From Sphingobacteriales bacterium (GTDB lineage Bacteria > Bacteroidota > Bacteroidia > Chitinophagales > CAIOSU01), in contig JAIXUD010000009.1 in the NCBI GenBank assembly GCA_027483645.1, positions 52,814 through 116,813 on the forward strand: 64,000 bases of DNA, read 5' to 3'. Position 1 is the stretch's first letter. Each line of letters begins with the position of its first letter. Below, in pieces: positions 8,660 through 17,427 of this stretch. The notes under the pieces were generated by a model that had not been told where the DNA came from, did not search any database, and was given only the letters and a program-made list of their open reading frames with translations. The translations under genes were made by a program, and so were the position numbers.

Positions 8660-8830
8660 ATGGGAAAGGTAAGTAAAAACGCGAAAACCAACCGTGGTGC
8701 CAACCAAGGCGAGAGCAAAAACATGGTTAAAGTAATTAAGGCCGTAAAATCTACCAAGAGCGGTGCTTATACTTTCCGTGAGCGTGTGGTACACAAGGAT
8801 AAGGTAAACGATTTGTTGTCGGAGAAATAA
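8660..8830 (+). CDS. DUF4295 small basic protein of the ribosomal cluster
   Basis: A 56-residue, very basic protein whose core NMVKVIKAVKSTKSGAYTFR matches DUF4295, a Bacteroidota-specific family found directly after rpmG and generally thought to be ribosome-associated. The start is set by AAGGAGGA at 8645-8652, a full Shine-Dalgarno sequence 8 bases before the ATG; such sequences are rare in this phylum and in this window. It starts 14 bases after rpmG and is followed by a terminator. The exact function is unknown. Confidence 0.88.
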   Translation: MGKVSKNAKTNRGANQGESKNMVKVIKAVKSTKSGAYTFRERVVHKDKVNDLLSEK

Positions 8831-8853
8831 TGCTCTTGGCACATGCAATATAA

Positions 8854-8890
8854 AAGCTTCCCTCAGTTTTACAAGGGAGGCTTTTTGTTT
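8854..8890 (+). terminator. Rho-independent terminator after the rpmB operon
   Basis: AAGCTTCCCT (8854-8863) pairs with AGGGAGGCTT (8874-8883) with one wobble pair, followed by a T-rich run. It separates the ribosomal operon from ftsY. Confidence 0.85.
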
Positions 8891-8915
8891 TTGTGGAAAT
8901 TGACAATGTATCAAC

Positions 8916-9001
8916 CGCAAAGTGCACGAAGTTGAAACAAAGAGTTCACGAAGTTTTCTTAGTGCTCTTTGTTGATTTTCCTTTGTGACCTTCGTGGTTA
9001 A
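8916..9001. repeat. Intergenic repeat with CACGAAGTT words
   Basis: AAAGTGCACGAAGTT and AGAGTTCACGAAGTT are followed by an inverted version, CTTTGTGACCTTCGTGGTT (8981-8999), just before ftsY. Short repeats of this kind are scattered between genes in many genomes; part of it also occurs at about 7945-7960. Confidence 0.45.
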
Positions 9002-9015
9002 ATAACACAACTTAC

Positions 9016-9993
9016 ATGGCACTATTCGGATTTCTCTCCAGAGACAAGGACAAAGACAGGGACGAAAAGAAAGAAGCGCTTGACAAAGGTTTGGAAAAAA
9101 CCAAGGATGGCTTCTTTTCCAAGATAGCCAAAGCCGTGGCTGGCAAAGATACCGTGGATGAGGAGGTGCTGGACGAGGTGGAGAACGCCCTGATAGCATC
9201 AGACGTGGGCCTACCGACCACCGTTAAAATCATTGAACGCATCGAGGCGCGTGTGGCTAGGGATAAGTACTTCGGCACGGGCGAACTGAACAAGATATTG
9301 CGCGAGGAAGTGGTAGCGATACTAGATGCCAGCGGCACTAAAGATCTACACAACTACGGAGATATTGTTGCCCACAAACACCCTTATGTAATCATGGTAG
9401 TGGGTGTGAACGGTGTGGGCAAAACCACCACCATCGGCAAACTGGCCTACAACTTTAAGAAAGCCGGCAAGAAAGTAATGCTGGGCGCTGCTGATACCTT
9501 CCGCGCGGCGGCAGTGGACCAGTTGATCATCTGGAGCCAGCGCGTGGAGGTGCCCATCATCAACAAAGGCATGGGTGCCGACCCGGCAGCCGTGGCTTTT
9601 GAGACCATACAACAAGGCCTAAAAGAGGGTGTGGATGTGATCATAATAGATACCGCGGGCCGCTTGCACAACAAAGTGGGCCTGATGAACGAGCTGAGCA
9701 AGATACGCCGCGTAATGCAAAAGCTGATACCCGATGCCCCACACGAAGTGCTACTGGTATTAGATGCGAGCACCGGCCAAAACGCCATTGAACAAGCCAA
9801 GCAGTTTAGCGCCGCTACCGAGGTAAATGCTCTGGCGGTAACCAAGCTAGATGGCACGGCCAAAGGCGGCGTGATAATAGGGATAGTGGACCAGTTCAAC
9901 TTCCCGGTGAAATATATTGGCGTTGGGGAACAGAAAGAGCACTTGCAACTGTTCAACCGCTACGAGTTTGTTGATAGTCTGTTTAAAAATTAA
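9016..9993 (+). CDS. ftsY: Signal recognition particle receptor FtsY
   Basis: This 325-residue SRP GTPase has a short charged N-terminus (1-30, rich in Lys, Asp and Glu) that replaces the long acidic A domain of some homologues, an N domain (about 35-110) and a G domain with P-loop GVNGVGKTTT (130-139), DTFRAAAVDQL (160-170), DTAGR (212-216) and TKLDG (276-280). It binds the ribosome-SRP complex at the inner membrane and, with Ffh, delivers membrane proteins to SecYEG. The start at 9016 gives a hydrophobic MALFGFLS end. It is 3 bases from rimO, in an order conserved across Bacteroidota. Confidence 0.97.
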   Translation: MALFGFLSRDKDKDRDEKKEALDKGLEKTKDGFFSKIAKAVAGKDTVDEEVLDEVENALIASDVGLPTTVKIIERIEARVARDKYFGTGELNKILREEVVAILDASGTKDLHNYGDIVAHKHPYVIMVVGVNGVGKTTTIGKLAYNFKKAGKKVMLGAADTFRAAAVDQLIIWSQRVEVPIINKGMGADPAAVAFETIQQGLKEGVDVIIIDTAGRLHNKVGLMNELSKIRRVMQKLIPDAPHEVLLVLDASTGQNAIEQAKQFSAATEVNALAVTKLDGTAKGGVIIGIVDQFNFPVKYIGVGEQKEHLQLFNRYEFVDSLFKN

Positions 9994-9996
9994 GAT

Positions 9997-11310
9997 TTGC
10001 GTACTAAATCTCACGGAAAGAACAAAGTGAACGTGATTACTCTGGGTTGTAGCAAAAACCTGGTGGATAGCGAAGTGATGATGGCCCAACTAAGAGGCAG
10101 CGATATTGACGTGGAGCACCAGAGCAACGACAGCGACCGCAACATCATCATCGTAAATACCTGCGGGTTTATCGACCGTGCGAAGGAAGAATCCATTAAT
10201 ACCATATTGCAATACGCCGATGCCAAAAACAACGGCGATATTGACAAACTGTATGTTACCGGCTGCTTGAGCCAACGTTATAAGGACGACTTAGAAGTAG
10301 AAATACCCGAAGTGGATGCCTTCTTCGGCACCATGGAGTTGCCCGCTCTACTGAGCAAACTGAACGCCAACTATCGCCACGATTTGATTGGCGAGCGCGT
10401 GCTGACTACCGATACCCACTACGCCTACCTAAAGATAAGCGAAGGATGCAACCGCAAATGTACCTTCTGCGCCATACCGCTCATGCGCGGCCAGCACATC
10501 TCCCGCCCTATTGAGGAGTTGGTGCAAGAAGCCAAGAACTTAGTGCGCAGTGGTGTGAAGGAAATCATGGTAATCGCCCAAGAGCTTACCTACTACGGGT
10601 TGGACTTATATAAGGAGCGCCGCCTTAAGGAACTGCTAGAAGCATTGAGCGATGTGCCCGGAATTGAATGGATACGTCTGCACTATGCCTACCCGCACAA
10701 ATTCCCTACCGAAATATTGCAGGTAATGCGCGAGCGCGACAACATCTGCAACTACTTGGATATACCGCTGCAACACGCCAGTGACCCGGTATTGAAGAAC
10801 ATGAAGCGCGGCATTACCCAAAAAGAAACCAAAGAGCTGATAGCTACGCTACGTAAGGAAGTACCGGGCATTGCCCTACGTACAACGATGCTAGTGGGTT
10901 TCCCGGGCGAAACGGAAGAGGATTTTGAAGACCTGTTGGACTTTGTTCGCGAGCAACGGTTAGACCGCCTCGGCGTGTTCCCTTACTCTCACGAAGAAAG
11001 CACGGGTGCTTTCGACTTTGAGGACAACATCCCCGACGAGGTAAAGCAAGAACGTGCCGCACGCCTAATGGAAGTACAGGAGGAAATCTCCTTCGAAATA
11101 AACCAAGCCAAAATAGGCAATACATATAAAGTACTCTTCGACCGCAAGGAAGGCCAACACTTTGTGGGCCGCACGGAGTTTGATAGCCCAGAGGTAGATA
11201 ATGAGGTATTGGTTGATGCCAGCAAGTTTTTCGTCCGCATTGGCGATTTTGCCAATGTGAAGATTACAGATGCTACGGAGTTTGATTTGATTGGGGACGT
11301 GGTTTCTTAG
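9997..11310 (+). CDS. rimO: Ribosomal protein uS12 Asp methylthiotransferase RimO
   Basis: A 437-residue radical-SAM methylthiotransferase. The N-terminal UPF0004 domain holds the auxiliary cluster cysteines Cys18, Cys56 and Cys90; the radical-SAM motif is CNRKCTFC (Cys151, Cys155, Cys158); a TRAM domain ends the protein. It methylthiolates an Asp of ribosomal protein S12. The start is TTG at 9997: the resulting MRTKS..KNKVNVITLGCSK opening is typical of Bacteroidota RimO, and the next Met is far inside the conserved domain. It follows the ftsY stop by 3 bases and is probably co-transcribed. Confidence 0.95.
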   Translation: MRTKSHGKNKVNVITLGCSKNLVDSEVMMAQLRGSDIDVEHQSNDSDRNIIIVNTCGFIDRAKEESINTILQYADAKNNGDIDKLYVTGCLSQRYKDDLEVEIPEVDAFFGTMELPALLSKLNANYRHDLIGERVLTTDTHYAYLKISEGCNRKCTFCAIPLMRGQHISRPIEELVQEAKNLVRSGVKEIMVIAQELTYYGLDLYKERRLKELLEALSDVPGIEWIRLHYAYPHKFPTEILQVMRERDNICNYLDIPLQHASDPVLKNMKRGITQKETKELIATLRKEVPGIALRTTMLVGFPGETEEDFEDLLDFVREQRLDRLGVFPYSHEESTGAFDFEDNIPDEVKQERAARLMEVQEEISFEINQAKIGNTYKVLFDRKEGQHFVGRTEFDSPEVDNEVLVDASKFFVRIGDFANVKITDATEFDLIGDVVS

Positions 11311-11780
11311 TATCAAGTAGTGAGTATCATCCTTCGGCAAAAGCTCAGGATAAAATCCTCAAAACTGCTGCAAAATGCCTCATCGACACAAGCGTCATTG
11401 CGAGGAGCAACTTTGCCGATTTTTCATCGGCATTGGAGCGACGAAGCAATCCCTACACCCGAAGAACGGTATTCAATGACCACTGCGCCAAATACGTAAT
11501 ACGATTTACTTCAGCAGCCTATCAAATCCACTCGTTTCGTCATGGGATTGCCGCGTCATTCCAATCTCGCGAAAAGCTCGAAAGTCATTCCTCGCAATGA
11601 CGTGCGTTTTATATTTCATTTATTCGAGCACACCCATTCCAACGTTCCAACATCGATATTCACCTTTGTTAACATCTGCGCCGAACAAATAGCGGGGTTA
11701 TTTCCTATTTTGCAAGCGGTATGAAACGATTTTCGGTTTCAACTGTTTGACAAAACAACTATTACTATTAACCCTTTTGT
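11311..11780. other. Gene-free interval between rimO and bshC
   Basis: No gene is visible. Most of the interval is an inverted pair of dispersed intergenic repeats (11393-11454 and 11543-11606) and its spacer. Confidence 0.6.
11393..11606. repeat. Large inverted pair of dispersed repeats, locus 1
   Basis: The left arm starts CGTCATTGCGAGGAGC and contains a small hairpin GCCGAT...ATCGGC; the right arm ends with TCCTCGCAATGACG, the reverse complement of the left start. The arms are about 60 bases each with about 90 bases between. The same two arms occur in the same order at 31017-31227, again outside genes, so this is a dispersed non-coding element. Confidence 0.8.
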
Positions 11781-11812
11781 CCGTCGACCGTGGTCGGTAG
11801 ACTGTGGACCTG
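11781..11812. repeat. GTC/GAC-rich palindromic intergenic repeat before bshC
   Basis: GTCGACCGTGGTCGGTAGAC followed by TGTGGACC forms overlapping inverted words. The element reaches to within 7 bases of the bshC ATG. It resembles 6261-6294 in word content but in reverse arrangement. Confidence 0.45.
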
Positions 11813-11818
11813 AAACCA

Positions 11819-13411
11819 ATGAAGAAAACCACCCTTCCCTATAAAACCACCGGCGTGCTTCCGCGCTTTATACAAGATTACCTTAACTATATGCCCTGTT
11901 TGGATGGCTTTTATAAGTACAAGGTGAACATTGAAGCCTTTGAGCAAGTAATAGCCGACAAAAGCCAGAATAAGCTTAACCGCGAGGTGCTGGTGGAAGA
12001 GCTGAAACAACAATATGCAGGTATTGCGCTGAATGAATTGGTGAGGGACAATATCGCGTTATTGGCCGACGATAACACCTTTACTATTACCACCGCGCAC
12101 CAGCCCAATATCTTTGGCGGCTTCTTGTTTTTTGTAAATAAAATACTGAGCACCATAAACATCGCCGAGCAATTACGAGAGCGCTACCCACAGCAAAACT
12201 TTGTGCCTGTGTATTGGATTGGCAGCGAAGACCACGATTTCGAAGAGATAAACCACATCCACCTATTCGGCGAGAAGCTTACTTGGGAACATGCAGCTAG
12301 CGGCCCTGTTGGGCGGATGGATACCACAGGCTTGGATGCACTTATTACCCACATTGAAGAGAAGCTAGGCGGTTTGCCCCATGCCACGGAGTTGCTGACA
12401 TTAATTCGCCATGCTTATACCCAGCACGACACTTTAGGCCGAGCCACACTTTGGTTGGTAACCGAGCTGTTTGGCCGCTACGGACTTGTAGTTGTGGACC
12501 AAGATAGGAAAGCGTACAAAGAGCTCTTCAAGCATGTAATTGAAGATGAGATACTGAATAACCGTGTAACGGGCCTTATCAATGATACCATTGAGAGCAT
12601 CAACCAATGCAACTATAAACTTCAAGCCAGTCCGCGCGACATTAATATCTTCTACCTAAGCGAAGGCCGTAGGGATCGTATTGTACTTAATGAAAAGGGC
12701 CACTACGAAGCATTGGGCTATAAAATCTTTACCAAAGAAGAACTACTTGCTGAGATTAACCAGCACCCCGACCGCTTTAGCCCGAATGTATTCCTTCGCC
12801 CGCTGTTGCAGGAAACCATCCTTCCTAACCTAGCCTATATAGGTGGCGGCGGGGAGGTGGCATATTGGCTGGAGCTGAGAAGCATCTTTGAGCACTATGG
12901 CGTAAACTACCCGATGTTGGTGTTGCGAAGCATTGCCGCAATATTGGATAAAAATGCTTGTAAAAAGCTGCAAAAGCTGGAGCTAAATAAAGAGGATTTG
13001 TTTGAGGAGGAGGAAGCGTTGATTAAGCGCTACGTGCGCGAGCGTACCTTGCAATCGCTGGAATTGGTGGAAGAGAAAGCCGAAACCGAGCGCATCTTCA
13101 ATGCCATCCTAGAAAAAGCCAAAGCCGTTGACCCTACCTTAGTTTCATCAGTTGAAGGTTCTAAACAAGGACAGATAAAGGCGCTTGAAGCTTTGGAAGG
13201 CAAGCTGCTCCGCGCCGAGAAACGCAACTTTGAGGTGGCAATAAACCAGATACGTGCACTTAAAGCCAAACTCTTTCCCGGTGGTACACTTATGGAGCGG
13301 GTGGATAACTTCCTGCCTTATTACGCTGCCCAAGGCCCGGCCTTCTTTGATGATGTGAAGGCCCACTTAGATCCGTTTGAAGGACAGTTTGTGCTGTTGT
13401 TTGAGGAGTGA
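11819..13411 (+). CDS. bshC: Bacillithiol biosynthesis cysteine-adding enzyme BshC
   Basis: About 530 residues. BshC joins cysteine to glucosaminyl-malate in the last step of bacillithiol synthesis, the low-molecular-weight thiol of Firmicutes and many Bacteroidota. Visible family features are TTAHQPNIFGG near residue 90, PVYWIGSEDHDFEEI near 140, a central Rossmann-like part and a Lys/Glu-rich coiled coil near 390-470, then a C-terminal NFLPYYAAQGPAFFDD. I chose ATG 11819; an in-frame GTG at 11804 would place the start inside the palindromic repeat. No bshA or bshB lies nearby. The gene stands alone on the plus strand. Confidence 0.93.
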   Translation: MKKTTLPYKTTGVLPRFIQDYLNYMPCLDGFYKYKVNIEAFEQVIADKSQNKLNREVLVEELKQQYAGIALNELVRDNIALLADDNTFTITTAHQPNIFGGFLFFVNKILSTINIAEQLRERYPQQNFVPVYWIGSEDHDFEEINHIHLFGEKLTWEHAASGPVGRMDTTGLDALITHIEEKLGGLPHATELLTLIRHAYTQHDTLGRATLWLVTELFGRYGLVVVDQDRKAYKELFKHVIEDEILNNRVTGLINDTIESINQCNYKLQASPRDINIFYLSEGRRDRIVLNEKGHYEALGYKIFTKEELLAEINQHPDRFSPNVFLRPLLQETILPNLAYIGGGGEVAYWLELRSIFEHYGVNYPMLVLRSIAAILDKNACKKLQKLELNKEDLFEEEEALIKRYVRERTLQSLELVEEKAETERIFNAILEKAKAVDPTLVSSVEGSKQGQIKALEALEGKLLRAEKRNFEVAINQIRALKAKLFPGGTLMERVDNFLPYYAAQGPAFFDDVKAHLDPFEGQFVLLFEE

Positions 13412-13500
13412 GTTTTGTCTGAATTTGGATTCGTCAGATTTAGGGATTTTTTGGATTGCAGCACGGGAATAATTCACTCAGCACTATCCACTGATTGTGT

Positions 13501-13620
13501 CATGGTGAGCGAAGCCGAACCATACATAACTCAGGTGGCATAATACCCATTTTCCATGACAGACAATATATAACTGTATTTCGTGACCGTGTTGCGGATG
13601 GTTCGACTCCGCTCCCCATG
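13501..13620. repeat. Inverted repeat with GAGCGAAGCCGAACCAT-type arms
   Basis: CATGGTGAGCGAAGCCGAAC (13501-13520, continuing CAT) is mirrored by ATGGTTCGACTCCGCTCCCC (13598-13617, continuing ATG). The arms differ at a few positions and are 74 bases apart. It lies in the interval between the convergent genes bshC and the DUF2520 gene. A short tandem run of GTCTTG words follows at 13664-13697. No gene is visible in 13412-13704. Confidence 0.6.
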
Positions 13621-13704
13621 GCACATCGCTACATCATAGCTGAAGGGAAACATCCATCATTGAAGCAGTCTTGCGTCTTGTGTCTTGCGTCTTATATCTA
13701 ACAA

Positions 13705-14583
13705 CTATTCTTCGTCTTCATCCAAATCCAAGTCATGGAAATCTTCCACGTCTTCGCTGAATTCGAAGTCTTGGCCCCAGTGCTCTTCGCCCATCGCGTC
13801 TTCGGCGGGGGCTTTGTATAGACTCATGATGCCTTCAGATAGTACCAAGTAAATTTCCCGGTAAGCATCGTGGCCCTGCAGGTAATTGAGATGCTCGCCT
13901 ACGGTTCGGTAGTCGCCACGCTTGGCTGGGCCGGTTTGCACTTCTAGTGGTGAATGGCCTTTCAACTTGGCAAGGGTTTCTTGCATCAAGGGGTATAACA
14001 GGCTAAAGTCCAGCTTCTCTTTGCGGAGGATATCGCTGCTGATGTGGTATAGGTAATTGGTAAAGTTATTGGCGAATACCGCCGCCACGTGCAGCGCACG
14101 GCGCTTGCGGCTATCTAGTATTTGCACGTTTTTAGATATGGTATGTGCCAATTCCGTCAGCACCTGCTCCACCCTTTCGTTGGCACCTTCAATAAAGATG
14201 GGCACCACGCTAAAGTCCGCAGGTGTGCCTTTAGTAAGGGTTTGAAGTGGGTAAAATATGCCGTGGTTCAGGCTGATACGCTCCATACCCGTCATGGGCA
14301 CGGCACCGCTGGTGTGTGCTACAATCTGTTTGTCCATCTGCAGGCCGAGGATGATGTCATCAATACCATGGTCGCTCACGGCAATAATGTATATATCAGC
14401 CTTGCGGGTAAGGTTTTCGGGGCGGTCTACAAAATCAGCATCCAATTCCACTGCCAGCTCTTGGCCGGGTATCTTGCTTCGGTTGTACACTTCTACAATC
14501 TTGTGGCCAGCCTTAATAAACTGTTGTCCCAAGTGCCAGGCCATGTTGCCTGCGCCAATAATCACTATATTTTTATGCTGCAC
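13705..14583 (-). CDS. Rossmann-fold DUF2520 oxidoreductase-like protein
   Basis: A 292-residue cytoplasmic protein. The N-terminal NAD(P)-binding Rossmann domain shows IIGAGNMAWHLG (8-19); the middle resembles ketopantoate- and F420-dependent NADP reductases (AHTSGAVPM around 89-97, FYPLQT near 110), and the C-terminal half is the all-helical DUF2520 domain. The family's substrate is not known. The last 30 residues are almost entirely acidic, an unusual tail. It overlaps the end of ccmF by 11 bases on the same strand, so translation is probably coupled to the cytochrome c maturation genes, but a role there is only inferred from position. Confidence 0.85.
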   Translation of the reverse strand: MQHKNIVIIGAGNMAWHLGQQFIKAGHKIVEVYNRSKIPGQELAVELDADFVDRPENLTRKADIYIIAVSDHGIDDIILGLQMDKQIVAHTSGAVPMTGMERISLNHGIFYPLQTLTKGTPADFSVVPIFIEGANERVEQVLTELAHTISKNVQILDSRKRRALHVAAVFANNFTNYLYHISSDILRKEKLDFSLLYPLMQETLAKLKGHSPLEVQTGPAKRGDYRTVGEHLNYLQGHDAYREIYLVLSEGIMSLYKAPAEDAMGEEHWGQDFEFSEDVEDFHDLDLDEDEE

Positions 14584-17020
14584 GAGATTCCTCTTTCTTG
14601 TTTTCTTTGCGGCGACGCACTATGCTGATGGTAAAGCCCGCAGTAGTAATCAAGCTACCTATCCACAGCACGTTTATCCACGGGAACATGATGGCCTTCA
14701 TCACAATAAAGTCACTACCACTTTCGCGTTGCGCCACGCCAATCGCAAATTTATTTTCATCAATCAATATCTTCTCAATCCTAAACTTGGTGCTGATTTC
14801 CTTTACCTCGGTTTCTTGCGGTATCACTTCCCTGCCCCTAATCAAATAGATAGGCTCAGCCTCTAGGCGGGTGCCGTTAAGCGGATTGTAAATGCCTAAT
14901 GTGAAACCAATAGCAATATCGCCCTCTTGGGCATCAGGCACTACTGGGGTCTTGTTGATGCTTTCTAACACTACAAATGCCTTGGCCACAAAGAAGGTAT
15001 CGCCCAAGCCAACCGTTTGCGTAAAGAAGGAATCCTTCTCCGCCTCGATAGCTTCTTTATTGGGCACTGAGGTTACGTGGGTATAGATGTCTTTATACCA
15101 ATAGTGGCGCGTATCAGGGTGCGCTACTATGCCCATGCGCGGGGTAATCTCGGCATTCGGCATTAGCATAAACTGCTCAATGGTGTCACCAGCACCGTTT
15201 ACACGGATGTAATCCACCATATAGAAGTTCTTGCCTTCATAAATGCTATCTCCCACATACGTTACCCAATAATCGAGCATGCGTAAAGGTTCGTTCAATC
15301 GCAACAGTACGTTGCTCTCGCTCTCCTCATCAGTGAAATCGGCAAAGCGTACATCACCTTTGCTGATGATTTCCTGTTTGTAGTTGCTTATCAATATACC
15401 TATCAACATCAAGCCAAAACCGATGTGCGCAATAGAGCCGCCTGACACATTGATTTTGCCCTTGAGCACCCTAATGATGTAATCAAAGTTAGAAACGGAA
15501 GCATAGATAGAGGCAAACAACATGATGATGTAATGCACCTGATCAATACCCGCACCGTAAGCAGCGCCTACGGTAAGCACTGCCGAAATAAGGATGCTCA
15601 CGGCTACTTGGCCTACCCACTTCTTCATATCGGAGTTCTTGTAGCGCAAGAACTGCACCCCGCCAGCCAACAGGCCCAGCAAAATGGCAATGATAACGTG
15701 GGTATTGTTGTAGTAGTTGTTAATATCCGGTGGGGCGATTTTTGATTTTTCGGTAAAGAAGCCCATGTCCTGTATGGCACCAAGGGCTTTGTTCCAAATA
15801 GGTAGGCACGTGGCGACGATGATAATAAGGGCTGAAAACAAGAATACCAAGGAGCCCAAGAACATCCAAAACTCACGGCTGCTAGATGCCTCTTCGCGCT
15901 GCGGCGATGGGATGCTCTTTCCGCCACGGATAAATAGGAAGATGGACAAGGCCACGTAAAACAGCATGAAAATGAGCAACTGCCCGCTCATGCCTAAATC
16001 GGTAAAGGCATGTACCGAGGTATCGCCCAAGATACCACTACGGGTAAGGAAGGTAGAAAGCAGGATAAACAGGAACGTAAGGATAAAGAAGATGTACGTA
16101 GCCACCAATCCATAGCCGCTATGCCTGTAAGCCACCAGCGTGTGCAGGCCGGCTACCAAGGTAAGCCAAGGCACTAGCGATGCGTTCTCTACTGGGTCCC
16201 AAGCCCAGAAACCACCAAAAGTAAGCGACTCATAAGCCCATGCGCCACCCATAAGAATACCGATGCCCAAAATGATGGTACTGAACAACACCCAAGGCAA
16301 CGCAGGCTTTACCCAACTTAGGTAATCTTTCGTCCAAAGGCTGCCAATAGCGAAAGCAAACGGGATAAGGGTAGAAGAGAAACCGAGGAAAAGCGTTGGT
16401 GGGTGAATGGTCATCCAATAGTTCTTCAGCAGCGGGTTGAGGCCGTTGCCGTCGGTAATAAAGCTCAGATAGTCGGGGTTTTGGAAGATGGGCGCTTCCA
16501 TGGTATCGCGCAATAGCGCAAACGGATTGCTACCTATTTTGGTATCGCCAACCCAAAGGCCCAGCAACATACTCATCAAGAACACTTGTGTAATAGCAAA
16601 CACCGCCAATACGGGCGCTTCCCACTTTTTACTGGTAAACATGAGTATCATGCCGAGTATGGCGTGCCAGAGAGTCCAGAGCATAAAGCTCCCCTCCTGC
16701 CCTTCCCAGAAACACGAGAACAAGTAGCGCACCGGCAACCCTGTGGAGGAGTGCTGCCACACGTACATATACTCGAAACGGTGATGGTAAATAAGGTAAA
16801 ACAACGTGAGCACTACGCCCAATATGGAGAGGCTGTGCACAATAAACAACCCACGGCCATAATAGCGCCATTGGTTGGAGTTTTCCAGGTTGTCTTTCTT
16901 TTGAACCGAAAAGAAGTAAGCCACCGAAGCAAACAGTGCGCTTACAAAGCCCAGTATCACCAAGAAACGCCCAAGGTTACCTGGCGCGGTAAGTTCATTT
17001 AGGTATTCAATGGGCTCCAT
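14573..17020 (-). CDS. ccmF: Cytochrome c maturation heme lyase CcmF/CcsA
   Basis: An 815-residue multi-pass membrane protein of the heme-handling family. The Trp-rich WWD loop is at 261-286 (WAYESLTFGGFWAWDPVENA, then SLVPW), with conserved His206 (YWMTIHPP) and other His residues outside the membrane that would hold heme. The C-terminal third (about 540-790) is a periplasmic beta-rich domain. CcmF takes heme from CcmE and attaches it to apocytochrome c. The ccmE stop and the ccmF start share one base (TAATG), and ccmF overlaps the DUF2520 gene by 11 bases, so the three form one operon. Confidence 0.94.
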   Translation of the reverse strand: MEPIEYLNELTAPGNLGRFLVILGFVSALFASVAYFFSVQKKDNLENSNQWRYYGRGLFIVHSLSILGVVLTLFYLIYHHRFEYMYVWQHSSTGLPVRYLFSCFWEGQEGSFMLWTLWHAILGMILMFTSKKWEAPVLAVFAITQVFLMSMLLGLWVGDTKIGSNPFALLRDTMEAPIFQNPDYLSFITDGNGLNPLLKNYWMTIHPPTLFLGFSSTLIPFAFAIGSLWTKDYLSWVKPALPWVLFSTIILGIGILMGGAWAYESLTFGGFWAWDPVENASLVPWLTLVAGLHTLVAYRHSGYGLVATYIFFILTFLFILLSTFLTRSGILGDTSVHAFTDLGMSGQLLIFMLFYVALSIFLFIRGGKSIPSPQREEASSSREFWMFLGSLVFLFSALIIIVATCLPIWNKALGAIQDMGFFTEKSKIAPPDINNYYNNTHVIIAILLGLLAGGVQFLRYKNSDMKKWVGQVAVSILISAVLTVGAAYGAGIDQVHYIIMLFASIYASVSNFDYIIRVLKGKINVSGGSIAHIGFGLMLIGILISNYKQEIISKGDVRFADFTDEESESNVLLRLNEPLRMLDYWVTYVGDSIYEGKNFYMVDYIRVNGAGDTIEQFMLMPNAEITPRMGIVAHPDTRHYWYKDIYTHVTSVPNKEAIEAEKDSFFTQTVGLGDTFFVAKAFVVLESINKTPVVPDAQEGDIAIGFTLGIYNPLNGTRLEAEPIYLIRGREVIPQETEVKEISTKFRIEKILIDENKFAIGVAQRESGSDFIVMKAIMFPWINVLWIGSLITTAGFTISIVRRRKENKKEESRAA

Positions 17021-17427
17021 TAAGTAGTGCTGGCGTTATATTCTTTTACCTCTAGCTCGTCTTCAATATATTTACTAGGGCATTTGGTAAGTATTTGCGT
17101 AGCGCGGAATTCGCCTTCCTTCATTTTGCCTACCAGCACCACTTGCTCCGATCGTTCGAAATCTTGTGGCTTGGTACCAGGGAATACTACTTTTTGCTGT
17201 ACGCCCTCGCTATCAATCATGTAGAAACTGAAGTAGTTGGGGTCAACTTCCGGGTCGTAGTGCATATCCATGTCGCGGGCCAAGGTGCCCACTACGTGAA
17301 ACTCTTGACCTGGCTTCTCGGCAGCGGTGGTAAAACTCTCGTAAGTGCTGTAATCTCCGGTGCGGGCAATAATGACACCAACACAGGCGGCGATAAACAC
17401 CAGAACTATAATGTGGGTCTTTTTCAT
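17020..17427 (-). CDS. ccmE: Heme chaperone CcmE, Cys-type (CXXXY)
   Basis: About 135 residues: one N-terminal membrane anchor (3-21) and a periplasmic OB-fold domain. CcmE binds heme covalently and hands it to CcmF. The heme-binding motif, normally HXXXY in proteobacteria, is here CPSKY (Cys116 to Tyr120), so heme would be bound through Cys as described for archaeal and Desulfovibrio CcmE. I chose ATG 17427 (MKKTHIIVLVF); an upstream ATG at 17457 only adds a 10-residue extension. It is first in the operon ccmE-ccmF-DUF2520. Confidence 0.9.
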   Translation of the reverse strand: MKKTHIIVLVFIAACVGVIIARTGDYSTYESFTTAAEKPGQEFHVVGTLARDMDMHYDPEVDPNYFSFYMIDSEGVQQKVVFPGTKPQDFERSEQVVLVGKMKEGEFRATQILTKCPSKYIEDELEVKEYNASTT

